This document shows positions 9,201 through 20,006 of a stretch of 31,625 bases of DNA, one piece after another. Numbering within the stretch: position 1 is the first letter of the stretch; the number at the start of each line of letters is the position of its first letter. Made by a program: the position numbers and the translations under genes. This stretch comes from Chara braunii (Eukaryota; Streptophyta; Charophyceae; Charales; Characeae). Where the stretch lies: the NCBI GenBank assembly GCA_003427395.1, contig BFEA01000278.1:745445-777069 (forward strand). The letters are read 5' to 3'. The notes below the pieces were generated by a model, which was given only the letters and a program-made list of their open reading frames with translations, had not been told where the DNA came from and did no database searches.

Positions 9201-10669
9201 ACCACCGGGCCAGGTTCATTTCGCCGCCCCCTTTCAGCGCTTGTCACTTTTCTGCGCCCGCTCACTGCTGCCCGTTCCTGTTGATCTCTATTACTATCCG
9301 GCTGCTCACATCGGCCTCGGATCCGACACTACGACTGATTCCCCCAAGCAATAGGGCGTGGTCCTACAGCTGCGCTCTACCCCGCTCATCAACCCCTGCC
9401 ACTCTGAGGAAAACTCCGGCGGGTACCAACAACTGGACGGTCCGAGCAGCCTTTTGCCCCTATGCCCAAGTCCGACGAACGATTTGCACGTCAGTATCGT
9501 TGCATGCCTCCACCTTGGCGTCAGTCCGCCCACTGCCTTTGATTCGGGTCGTTCTCCGCTGCTGCCCGGCCTGTCCGTACCCAGCACAGCCCGTGGTCCG
9601 ACAGCCCCACCGCTTTGCTTTCCACCGTGTGGTCCGACAGCACCCACCTCTCAGAAAACTCTGGCTGTCGGCCGGCCCTTGTTTTATAGCCTTTACCGGT
9701 GTCGAGGCCCCACGCCAATCTTCTCTGTATCGTTCCAATTTTAACGGATATCCCGAAGGACTTAGCCGCGGTGGTACCCCCACCTGCGTTTTTTTTTTTA
9801 AATGTGGACTGCCAGTCGAGGTACCGCACCTTGAACCAAAACGGGACCGCAAATACCAGTAGAAGTAAATAGTTAAATATAGAAAAAGCAAGATAAAATA
9901 NATTATNATAAAGTAGAAATCCCTAAGCAGGGTGCGGGGACTGCTAAGCCCCNNCGGTCCCGTTGACCGGGCCTGTCGCCGCGCTTATCAACAAAACCGA
10001 AGGGGGATAGCCCCGTCGGCCCCTCAACCCCTCGGTTTTCTCCTCGATGCTCTGCTGCCACCGCGCCGACGTCTACCGGCCTCGATCCCCGACCCTCCGT
10101 TGTAATAGTCCGATGTCGTAACCTATAGGGCTAAGCCCAAACCTGAGACCCACGTCTGCAGAGTACCATACAAGATGGTGCGGCAAGGCGCTTTGGGCCA
10201 ACAAACTGGTTGCGTGGCTCCCAATGCCCATGCCGGCTTGCTTATACCATGCCATAATTGCCCCGCGCGCCATCCTACGACATCCCGTTCACCTCACAAA
10301 ATCGCGCCGTTATTGCCGATGCCATCGTCGGGGTCGTTCTCCCCATGCTCGCTCGACCCGGTCAAATGTACCTAATCAAAAAGAAAATATCCTTAATTCC
10401 TGCTTAATAAAAAATAAATAAATAATAAGTAATATCGCCAAGCACAACGACCGAGGTCCGGACCGGTTTTTACGATCAACGACAGGAAAGAATCACGCGC
10501 GCCTTAAACCTGCGCACCCACTCACTCGTTATTGTGGTGAACCACCCAGTCAACGCAATTACAGACGCAGTCGTGCTTAGTGCGTTATACTTAAACACTA
10601 AACCAAAACTATTTTCTGTTACTTACAAAAAACAGGGCGGATACCCTTATAAGGGTATTCGCACCGACA
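9201..10669. other. LTR interior, inner end: mixed identical and diverged blocks
   Basis: Only compositional ORFs are seen. Substitutions between the two LTRs cluster at about 9226-9400 and 10285-10669, with an identical block between. A simple AATA-rich patch lies at about 10407-10435. The LTR ends at 10669 with CGACA (plus strand). Confidence 0.5.
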
Positions 10670-12664
10670 GCTTACCGGACCATATTAAGCGACTCCCCGT
10701 CGCTTCGCCAAATCAGAAGGCTATAAATCCATCCATATTCCAAATGCTGACGAAACAGGAGCCAATCTGATTAGTTGACAAACACAGGGTAGAGGCCTCC
10801 ATCAAACCATGTCTTCACAACTATATGCTGCCAGGTTTCTAACCTGGGCCTCTCACCGTCCAGAAATTAGGACACTGGAGGCATAAGTTCCAAAGACCTT
10901 TCCAATCGACCTCTGCCCGGTCCTAGACAACCTTCGGCTTTTCGTTGGGTGTCCCCAGTCCTGGCAAAAACTAGGGACGCGGGCCTTAATTGAGACCTTT
11001 TGAAGCCACTCTCGCCTTCCTTCTCAAAAATTTCTCGCAATCAAATACACGCAAATATATATGTATACTTAATATTTGCTCAGCTCTTTCTGCAGTCTAG
11101 TACAGAAAGGCTAGGTCTCCACCTTGGCCCACCATAGCCTGGCTGATCGGACCAGGACCACGGCCCACTGCATTGTTATTTAACGGCAGTAACCTCGTCG
11201 GTTACGCAACGATAAGTTTTCTCCTGATAAGTATTCAATCAGGATTCTCCAAAAAATTCTCAACCATCACTATCCCGCTGAGTAATTTCACTGGGGCGGG
11301 CACCCCCCTTAAACTCTTACCCCGCGGTCCCGCAACCAGGTTGCGCCGGCTAGCAGCCATCCAATGGGGTTACGCCCCAGAGGTACTAACTTTTTTTCCG
11401 TTAGCTTGACCTTTCTTCAATATGTCCCAGAACTAGCACAAGTGGTTAGGCGGGGCATCGCAAAACAAAATCACAGGCCTACTGCGCGACACGCAGGGGT
11501 CCGAAGGCATTTATCAGTCCTTCCACAGTAGGCCTGACACCCTTCGCACGCTCACAAACAGAATCACCGCTAGGTCCACCAGGCCGTAACCCCTGACTTG
11601 ATCAGAGCCAGCAGCCACCCGTCCTGAGGCGTCTCTCGCCCTGCACCCACTGCGACTTTCTCAAACATTCCAACAAAAGGTGGCCCTTTCCGTCAGACTT
11701 TATCACCCATCAAACAATTCGTCATGCCATAAATCAATTTACTCACTTCTGATGGTGAGTCTTCCAACCATAAACCACTCTCCTTTTTCAAAAATCCAAA
11801 GGGACTCTCATCATAAACAACCCCCCCCCCCCTTTCCAAAAAAATCACAAGGGGTCTCGCCACAGAACAAAACACCCCCTCTCCCAAACATCATGAGGGG
11901 TCTCATCATAATATACAGCATCACAAAACATTCCTTTTTTCAAAATATAAGGGGGCTTATTATAAAGCAAACATCACTGAGAGACCATCTTATGAGTCCT
12001 CACCACAACTTAAGCAGTTAGTAGTCAACGTGGTAAGCATTCTGAGCCTCCAGGGCTCATAAGTCTTCAAAATTATCACAACCTTTCACAGATTGATTGC
12101 ACTATCTCCCCTTATACTCTGCCTTATCAGCTGCCCGTGGACAGATCGCACAAGTATACCGAGGAGTAGACAGTTTTACTTATAATCATACTCATAGTAC
12201 CCATGACACATAAAATGTTTTTCACCCCTTGTCCACACAAACTCATCATACATCATAGTACAATCACTCATGTGAGAGCGACAAGTGATCGTCATATATA
12301 AAAATGGTCCCTGAAATAAAACCTCATCATAATATACACTCAGGGAAATAAAAATGTCTCACACAGAAAAAACGTCTCCAAATCATAGTTCACTCAACTC
12401 AAACCACACCAAACTCACTCTGACAATTATCCCTAAAATACATGTCAGATCTGTCTCTCAAGGTCAGGGCGTAGGCCACCTAAATATGTACATGCCTCGT
12501 CTAAATCACCCTGATCCTCAAGACCCCAGCTCAGTAGGAACACTAGAGTTCAGATCTAGACTAATAGCAATCAACAAAAATGTCCTCTAGGTCTAAGAGG
12601 GTATCACACAGAACCTAAGCTGATGCCTCACAAGATACTCGCCCACTTACATAAAAAACCGGTC
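10670..12664. other. Internal 3' non-coding region, rich in hairpins
   Basis: This lies between the second Gag-like ORF and the 3' LTR on the sense (minus) strand, and no protein-like ORF is present. Perfect short inverted repeats are frequent. They include CCAGGTT-TCT-AACCTGG (10831-10847), CTTTCTG/CAGAAAG (about 11088-11111), GTAACC-TCGTC-GGTTAC (11189-11205), CCTGAT/ATCAGG (11223-11243), CGCAACC-A-GGTTGCG (11331-11345) and an 11-bp stem CAGGCCTACTG/CAGTAGGCCTG (11474-11484 with 11526-11536). A polypurine tract directly upstream of the LTR is not evident. Confidence 0.65.
11785..11980. repeat. Imperfect tandem repeat, about 50-bp unit, 4 copies
   Basis: Segments of the form TTTTCAAAA...GGGRCTC.TCATAA start near 11786, 11832, 11879 and 11935. 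A C-run of 12 (11821-11832) lies at the second unit's edge. The units are degenerate. Confidence 0.5.
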
Positions 12665-15431
12665 CTATCTCCTCAACTCCTCCTGGTTTTGCCTATATAA
12701 CTGAGCCCTCAGTCCATCTGCGGACTTCTCTACTATCCTACCCTGCCTATCATACATCTTACCCCCTGCCTCTGAGACCTTTCCTTCTGCCTTATCCTCA
12801 AGGAACTCGAGACTGTCCAAAGCTAGATGCACGCCCCTCTTGCAACAGAAGCATAACTGATCAACCTTCCTCTTGAACTTCTTCTTCTTGGGTTGAGGAG
12901 GTGACGATGAAGAAGATCCTACCAAGGTACTGACAACCCCCTGCTGCTCTGATCGAGGAGCTGCGATACTAACGACCTCCTGCTGCTCTGTCCAAGGAAC
13001 CGGTCTCCCAGACCCATATCCTATAGCCCAAGACCCCAGTCTGCTCCTCAAATCCCCTGTCACCGAGACGTATTCAGGCGTGTCCAACCTCTGAGGTCTC
13101 CTCTCGAGTGTCTCTCCTGGCACTGCCATGGGCTGCTCCTCAATCTCCTCTGGCCCATACTCAGGCGTGCCCATCCTCTGGAGCCCGCTCTCGATGGTAC
13201 CCTCTGCCTCAATCCCTATCTCTTTCTCAAGAGGCTCCTCTATCCTCTGCTCAGGTGAAAACAAACTCACCTCCTTCTGCATAGTATGCACCGCCTCAAG
13301 GAGCACGTCCATGGATCCCTCTGCTGAGCCCTGAGCCGGCTCACTGCTAGATGGTGGTAGCCCCTCCTCTACTGCTAAAGGTACGACTGGGCCTGCCGCC
13401 GCCACTAGCAATGTCGCGAGCTCGGTAGGAACTCTGAACTCGAATGCCTCCCTCTCCGCCTGTCTCTGTGCTTTCGCCTTCCCTGGCTCCAGGATAACCC
13501 TCCCCATAGGTGGCTCCTGACGACGCTCTGCCGCAGATGGCTATCCTGGTAATCCACGTCCTGGTTGCCTCTGCTCTCCCTGCCTGCTGCTCTTTGGCTT
13601 GTCTACCTTTCCCTGGGTTTGCTGCCTCAGGCTCTCAATGATAGCTGCCAGACTGGCTACCAATGCCCTAAGTTCCTGAATTTCCACCTCCATAGCCTCC
13701 AGGCGTACTCCATGACTTGCTTCCTTCATCTTCTTCCCTGCCAGATCGCCCTCCAATAACAAGTGCCGGTCAAAAGTTGTCTTGGCCAAGAACTTGATTT
13801 TGCGATCTAACCTCTCTTTCGCCCTCCTGGCCACTCCAAACCCGGCTCTGACTGGCGAGGGAAGCTCCTCTCCTCTTCGCTCCCAGAAGTCTCTCCACAT
13901 CTCTGGAATCTCCGGAGCCCTAGCTGGTGAGCTGGGTGGCTGACCTGGGAGTGCTCCTGCTGCCTCCGATCTCTGCCTCTCCTGCTGCTGCTCCGGAAGC
14001 TCCCCCGCTGCCTCCAACCTTTGCCTCTCCTGCCATATCTCATCTATCCACCTGGTTCTTCTCGCCCTCTTTTCTTCAGTCGTTTCTCCAGCTGGCGCCC
14101 TTTCCCTCGTGCGGAGGTCGATCCTCTTTGGGATCTCTGCTTCCATCTCCTTCTCGGGCTGGCACGGCTTCTGGCGCGGCTCTGCAGGTGCTGGCTCCTC
14201 CAGGTCTGGGTGCTCCAGGGCATGAGCTGCTAGGTGTTTGTCAATCAGGATCAAGGTTTCTCTCCTTACAGCTGCCCTCTCCCTCCTCCTTTCTGCCCTC
14301 CCTTCTAGCGAAGGGGCCTTTTCTGATGAAGGTAATGGAGCCTCCTCTCTCTGCATCCTTTCCTCCGCCTGGCGAGTGCTTCCTGGTGCATCCCCGAGTC
14401 TCAAGCCCATTGCTGGCATCTGTGGGGGCGTGTCCTCTCCAACCTCTATCACTTCCTTCCCTGCACGTCTCCCCACATCGCCCAACCCTCTCTCCTGCTG
14501 AGTATCCTGGACCTCCTCCCGTGACACCTCCTCTCGTGGCTCCTCCTCTCGTGGCACCTCCTCTGCCTGCTCTCCATGCTCCTCACCCTGAGGCGACGCT
14601 CTCCACTGAGAAATATCCAGATGCATTTCCAACTCCCTCAAAGGCCCCTCAGACACTGGCGGCCCCTCCTGTGTGTGTGCTGGCGACCTCCTCAATCCAC
14701 CTTCAGTAAAACGATGAAACTTCACTGGTCCCAACCCACACTCAGGGTATGCCCCTCGCTCCTCAACCTCTGGCTCCTGCTATGGCTCCTCCTTTCTCCT
14801 GGCTAGGGCCTTCCGTCCTCCTCGAGACGGTCTCACTTCCCTGGGCTCAGGGTCCCACGGCCTCTCACTCCTCTGACGCCTCTCGACTCTGGGCTGGGGG
14901 GGGCTCTGGCCGTCGAAAGACCTCTCTCAGATGTGCCCTCTAGCTCTCCCAGTCCCGGGCCATGTCTCTGATTTGGCTAGCCAGCGGCCTTTCCGCCTTC
15001 CTGGTCCAGAGTGGTAGCGTCTGCATCCAATCATCTCTCGGTATGCCCTGCCCCTGCATGAACCACTCAAACGCGGGGATGAAGTCTGACGTATTTCCAA
15101 TCTCCAGGCGGATCGGCCTGCCATCTGGTCCCACCGGCGAGGGTCGCAACTCCTCCATCCTCATCTCCACCTCTTGCCTCGTCGTCGCCTCTCTACGGAT
15201 CCGCGCGGCGGGCTCCTCGAATCTGCCGACTCCCCTCAGTCTCTCGATCGCCTGGGCCACGGTCCAGCCCATACACCTCGCATGATCCCAAAAGTTGTCC
15301 AGGAATAGCTCGATGTCCCCATCATCGTATACCGGAGTACTCTCTCAATGGCGAGGCCCATGTCGCTCATATCCTCCTGATGCTCCCAACGGCCTCCGAG
15401 GCGGCCGTGTCCCCCTCCCTCCTCTTGGCAT
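12665..15431 (-). pseudogene. Second Gag-like protein downstream of pol (degenerate)
   Basis: The start is ATG at 15431, about 165 nt after pol ends. The frame runs to TAG at 12665 (about 920 codons) with one frameshift and in-frame stops at 15345 (TGA), 14940, 14780 and 13541 (TAG). It opens with an Arg/Gly/Pro-rich leader. Then comes a domain with DIELFLDNFWDHA and later DFIPAFEWFMQGQG, LPLWTRKAERPLASQIRDMA and, past a stop, RAHLREVF, resembling the retrotransposon Gag capsid-like fold. Next is a long Glu/Arg/Gln-rich coiled-coil-like stretch (14730-13600), a basic KKKKFKRK segment, and a CCHC-type knuckle remnant (12812-12853: C-x2-C-x4-H-x4-S, last Cys replaced by Ser). The frame change lies in a run of 8 C on the coding strand (14896-14903); one C fewer would restore one frame. 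That could be a true mutation or a sequencing error. Domain order matches a complete Gag. The assignment to Gag is by pattern, not by search. Confidence 0.6.
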
Positions 15432-15595
15432 GGCTGTCTTCGTAAAGTCAGACCTGCACAACAGGCGAAGGAGACAGCAGGCACATATTGGGGTAAGCAA
15501 ACAGGTGATAATCAAGCAAACTCAGACCAGACCATACTCATACAGCATGCATCCTACCTAACCTACACACCCTGCTACTTTTATTCTAAAGGCAG
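15432..15595. other. Spacer between pol and the second Gag-like ORF
   Basis: About 165 bp with no ORF of note. It may hold a start signal for the downstream ORF, but no clear promoter or internal-entry motif is visible. Confidence 0.4.
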
Positions 15596-16778
15596 TCAGG
15601 TCGTCTCTCTTACCTCTTCTCTCACCACGAATTTCTTCAGTCGCGTTCCAGATACCCAATCCTTCTACTCAGTCCCATTTAGCTCCTCAATCTGGTACGC
15701 CCTGAAGTCTCCGACCCGTACGACCCGGTAGGGACCTAACCACCTCTTATCGAGCTTCCTGGACCACTGCTTCTCCAGCGATGAATCGTAGAGAAGCAAG
15801 ACATCTCCGACTGCCAAGGGTACTTTCCTCACCCGTGCCGACTGATCCCAAGACATCCATATGGCTTCTCGCCACCTGATCAGACGCCTCCTGGATTCTT
15901 TCTTCTATTGCCCCAATCTGTCGTGCCCGAATATCGAGCAACTCTTCAAATGACAAGTTAACTTCCAGATCCTGACGCCTCCATGTCTTAAGAAAGCTCT
16001 CGATAGGGAAGGTGGCGTGCCTTCTATACCACAGCATCGCCGGTGCGTACTTGGTGGATCTTTTTATTGTAATGTTCTCTACAAAGAAAGTCGCCCTTAG
16101 GTATCTTGGCCATTGATTAGGCCTACTTTCGGTCCACTTAGCTAGGAGACTCGTAATGGTACTATGTCCTCTCTCCACGGGAGCATTTGCCTGGGGGTGC
16201 GCGGTCGTGGTGTAGTTGGCTGCCACACCATACCTTGATAACAATTATTGCACCTCCTGGCAGGTAAACTCTGATCCCCTGTCCATTACGAATTCCCTGA
16301 CGAAAAGATAGCGTAGGTAATACTCCTCGATGCAGCTCACCAGGACTGACCCGGTCTTTGTGCGAATAGCACGCCCGTCTATGAACCCAGACAGGTTATC
16401 GCGCGCATCGAAGATGTAGTTATAGCCCTGATCCCCAAGCGGCATAAAAAGCAAATCGAGATGCACTACGGCCCCCACCTCTCGCTCTAGCCTTGGATGC
16501 AGCGGCTCTCCTTGCCTTAAACGGGATCTTTCCTGGCAAGGTACGCAAGATCGGCAGAACTTCCCGACCATATCCATCATCCCATCCCAGTAGTACAACT
16601 CACTTATCTTGGCATACGTGGCTTGTACCCCTTGATGCCCTCCTGCAATGCCATCGTGAAGCGCTGCTACAACGTCGATCTGACGATTCCTACCGCAGAC
16701 GACTCTCCTGGGTTTCCCCACTTCTCTTCTCACGAAAAGGTGACCGTCTCGCACTAAGTAGTGCTGCAGCATCCTCTA
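15596..16778 (-). pseudogene. int: Integrase domain of Ty3/gypsy pol (degenerate)
   Basis: It would insert the cDNA into the genome. An HHCC zinc-binding N-terminus is intact (H39-x6-H46 and C76-x2-C79, counted from 16772). The catalytic core has Asp in VVHLDLLFM (residue 106) and Asp in FVMDRGSEF (residue 164). A TAA at 16245 follows, and after it Glu in NAPVERGHS. There are exactly 35 residues between the second Asp and the Glu, so this is a D,D35E core. The C-terminal part after about 15855 lies in a different frame (15856-15665) and contains KRWLGPYRVVRVGDF, the small C-terminal DNA-binding barrel. Defects: TAG 16776, TAA 16245, a frameshift near 15855, TAG 15665. The final stop is at 15596. 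No chromodomain is evident. Confidence 0.9.
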
Positions 16779-17793
16779 AGCCCTATCGCTTGCATCCCTT
16801 AGCCGCATTTCACATGACAGAAGAAGCCCCAGCTCTAGGTAGATCCCATCGTACTCCTCTGCATGAAAGACCTCCTTAATTTCCCCTTCCTCAAACTCGT
16901 CGTCCTGGCTCTCGGACACTTCGTCCACATTCCCTGCCAGGTTCAACGAGCCTGACTGGTCTAGGCTTTCCTGCAATAACGTATTGACGAGGAGATACAT
17001 TCCTCCCATCAAGTCCTCATGTCGTTCTACCTGGCCAGGTCCTTCCTCAATCGACCTCAAATCCTCCACCAGGCTATGCAAGCTGGCCAGCGTTAGTTTC
17101 ATCATCCACTGAACATCCTTACCACCCCAGGGATCCTCTTCCTCAAAGGGCTTAAGGACTAACTCATCCCTCCATTCATACCCACTTGGCGTTTGCCACA
17201 TAGGATAGCCTACACAGCTGGGCATTCGCGGCGACCACTTATTGATGTGGAGACTAACATCTTCTTCCTGATCTACAAATCCATCAACTGGGGGCGTATT
17301 CTCCACCGCCTCCCCTTCCTGTTTATCCCAGTTGATCCTACTCAGCCCGTCCGCCCGGTTCTTACTGCCAGGTATCCGTTCCAATTCGAAATTGAACATC
17401 CAGATGTACGTCAGCCATCTCTGGCAACCGTCGGATCCGATGGGACGTAATTCCTTAGAGAGTAGGCCAGGGCGGTCGGATCCACTCTCAAAATAAACCT
17501 CCTGCTGAAGATGTAGTTCCGAAAGATTCGCAGACAATGGAGGACGGCAAGGGTCTCCCTCTTGAACTGAGAGTAGTTCCTCTCCGTCGTACACAGAGTC
17601 CGGCTCTCTCAAATTGCAAGGGTCTTTCCTTTCCTTCCATGTCTGCCTGAATTAGAACTCCCCCTAAAGCAGTCGGCCCCGCATCCGTTTCGACAATGAA
17701 GGGTCGCGTCTCTGTGGCGTCATAATCTGGCGCTCCTAACACCAACCCTCCTTCTCGAAATTCTTCCTTCATTCTGGCTACCACCTCTTCTTG
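16779..17793 (-). pseudogene. RNase H domain and acidic connection to integrase (degenerate)
   Basis: It would degrade RNA in RNA/DNA hybrids. The domain is split over three frames. Frame 17784-17611 carries FIVETDAGPTALGGVLIQAD (first catalytic Asp). The next part, with NYSQFKRETLAV (Glu) and RFILRVDPTALAYSL (Asp), is in another frame with no ORF of its own start. From about 17417 a third frame carries LTYIWMFNFELERIPGSKNR and ADGLSR, the usual RNase H end. Both frame changes look like GA dinucleotide gains within GA repeats (coding strand; plus-strand CT runs at 17604-17610 and 17418-17422). The remaining ~180 residues to 16779 are Glu/Asp-rich and unassigned. Confidence 0.85.
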
Positions 17794-19098
17794 TTATTCA
17801 CCCCAAACCCATTCCTGGTCCTGATGAACTAACTTCTTCGGACGTTCAGTCTTAGCGGCAAAATTCTTGACGAAGGCCCTCCAAAATCTACACGTACCAA
17901 GGAAGCTTCTGACATCAGTTACTGAGTGAAACGGAACTGGCCACTAAGTAATCTTGTCTGTCTTCTTCACATCCGGCCTCCGACCCTTCTTGTTGCAGAC
18001 GAACCCCAAAATAGTCGCTTCCCTCATGCAGTGTCTGGATTTGGCCCCGCTCGCCGTGAGGTTATGCTCCTTGAGCAGGCTCAGGACTTTTTCGAGGTCC
18101 TGGATATGCTCCCAAACAAAGCGCCTTACCCCTGGCGAGACTTCATCGCTCTCCTTCATTGCCGGCCCCTTCACCGCCAAATCGTCGATGTATGGTTGTG
18201 TAATATGGGGGCTGACTGACTGTATAACCCGAATCATGGTCCGTTGGACCATTGCGGTAGCAATGGTCCACCCTTGAGGGGCCACGTTCATGTGGATTAA
18301 TCCTCGCGCCGTATGCATAGTCGTCACCGGCCTATCCGGCGGGTAGACCGAAAACTGATCGTATCCTGAGTAAAGGTCTATAAGTGAAATTATAGGCCTT
18401 CCAGCACAGGATTCTGACAAAGCATCCGCATTTGGCAGTCCTCCAGCATCTCGCACGGTCACCTCATTTAACCTTTGTAGATCTTGCACTCATCGCAGCG
18501 TCCTGTTAGGCTTAATGAAGCAAAACCACGGGGACCCATACGGTCCACTAGAATAGTCGGCGACGTGCGTATGTATTTTGTCGTGGAGGTAATTCACCAC
18601 CTTCCTTTCCTCGTTAGGATTGGGGTATCACGCCCCTCTCATGTTCCAAGGCTCGTGTGGCACGGTGTAGATGCGGATCATAGGTATCTTGTCCACATCC
18701 AGCCTGTCACGCTCCTCGTCACTAAAGGCATAGGCACGATGCCTCCTCTTCATCAATTCCACCAACAATGTTCGCTCTTGAGGCAGTAGGAAGTCGGGCT
18801 CCCCTATAATCAACTCCCCTTCATTCTCTTCGTTGATACGACATGGTCCTGCTAAAGCACTCTCCCTCATTCGCTGTATCAGCCCTCGTTCTCTTTCGTA
18901 ATATGCTTCCTCGTCTTCTGTAACGAGGACGGGAACCGGGCGGCACTTCTTGTCTACCGTCTTGTACCGCCTTTGGGAACCCTGCTTGAGCCGTCCCCTA
19001 AAAAAGGCCGACTCACAGATTGCGTTTGTGCTGATGCGGGGTTCCCTCCACTGCCTGGGAGCCGATATACCAATTTCAACCTTCCTGCCTCGGGGCAT
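17794..19098 (-). pseudogene. Reverse transcriptase domain of Ty3/gypsy pol (degenerate)
   Basis: It copies element RNA into cDNA. Recognisable blocks in order are: MKRRHRAYAFSDEE and IYTVPHEPWN (lead-in), YGSPWFCFIKPN, LNEVTVRDAGGLPNADAL, ISLIDLYSGYDQF (first catalytic Asp, codon at 18376-18378), APQGWTIATAMVQRTM, and YIDDLAVKG (YxDD box, 18181-18192). Then come ILGFVCNKKGRRPD, DVRSFLGTCRFWRAFVKNFA and the RNase H junction. All three catalytic Asp remain. In-frame stops are TGA 18628, TGA 18490 (apparently from Trp), TAG 17944 and TAA 17794. The frame differs from gag-protease, with the shift between about 19040 and 19090. Confidence 0.92.
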
Positions 19099-20006
19099 TC
19101 CAAAACTTGCTCCCTCAAAGCCTGGATGGCATCCGGATCTGCCATCTCATGCGCGGCCACCAAGTCCATGGCCTTCCCAATATCTGACAGGCTGAGGGAA
19201 AATGCTTCCACCCTCTCTCCTGCTTCGGACTCTGCCCAGAGCCTCCGGCGCTCTCCTTCCGATTCCTCGATCGTAAATGACCCTGGATTGGGCCGGTTCC
19301 TTATACTCCTTGGCCCGGTGTTCCTGTAGGTAATTATTTCGTAATTCCCTCAGGCAGGATCGCATAAGAGAAGAATTAGAGTCCCGTCATGTTTGTTGAA
19401 CATCGCGATCTCCGTCCTGCTTAGGAATGACCTCCCTAGGAGGATTCCATGGTCCACGTCCGGCATTATGAAGAAGCAAGCCCGGACCTTCACCTTTCCA
19501 ACCTCGATGAGTACATTCGAGGTTGTCCCACAAAAAACGGCCTTGCATCTGGCTCCGTGCAGAATACCGCAGTCAGAACGGTCTATATCCAGCCCGAATC
19601 TGATTGCGTCCGCCTCCCGAATGATGTTCATTTCGGCCCCGGTGTCCACCATTGCCGCACACTTGGAGCCCTTCACCACCAAATCCACCGTGCCGCAGGC
19701 TACACACTTCCAGTCCATTTTTATCCCCGACTCTGCCCACTCTGCCTCCTTGGGCAGGATCGTACCCAGATGGACATTGGGCACCAAGCGCCGCGACAAC
19801 CTCTCTTTCAATTCATCGCGGAGTCGCGGGGCTGACGCGAGGATCTCCTTCAGGGTCATGAGATCGTTATGCCCTTCTAGCAGTCAGTCGATTACTTTCT
19901 CCACGTCAAACCCTTCCTCCAATCGAACCGCGTACTTCTTCTTTTTGGGTGGTCCGTCATGTATGACCGGTTCGGTCTCTCCCCTGGTTTCCTTTTTCCT
20001 CGCCCG
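19060..20006 (-). pseudogene. Aspartic protease domain (degenerate gag-pol)
   Basis: It would cleave the Gag-Pol polyprotein. The active-site motif is CAAMVDTGAEMNII (DTGA at 19635-19646), followed by a second half ending in HGILLGRSFL, the flap/ILG region typical of retropepsins. The frame is the same as gag (22181 onward), so gag and protease form one ORF broken only by stops: TAG 20007, TGA 19884 and TGA 19350. Past 19350 the same frame continues with NYEII and an acidic helical segment to about 19060, where the frame changes to that of RT. Confidence 0.85.

Larger units (their letters stand above)
3607..10669 (-). repeat. 3' LTR (left copy), 7063 bp, outer 5 bp missing
   Basis: It matches 22511-29626 nearly base for base, with constant offsets: 18904, then 18905, then 18957 after a 52-bp indel. 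The inner boundary (10669) ends in CGACA on the plus strand, that is TGTCG on the minus strand, as an LTR start should. At the outer boundary the right LTR has TGTCG, but this copy starts directly at AGCGCATCGG after the flanking CCTAT. The terminal inverted repeat is thus lost on this side. ORFs inside it (for example 9281-9862 plus) have low-complexity Ser/Pro/Arg translations and are not convincing genes. Confidence 0.92.

Noticed and set aside
9281-9862. 193-aa plus-strand ORF in the LTR, present in both LTRs
   Set aside because: The translation is Ser/Pro/Arg-rich without domain pattern, the region is C/T-rich, and overlapping ORFs exist in other frames. Presence in both copies follows from LTR duplication, not selection.
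13927-14709. 260-aa plus-strand ORF opposite the second Gag-like gene
   Set aside because: It is the antisense shadow of the Glu/Arg-rich coding strand (giving Leu/Pro/Ser-rich protein).
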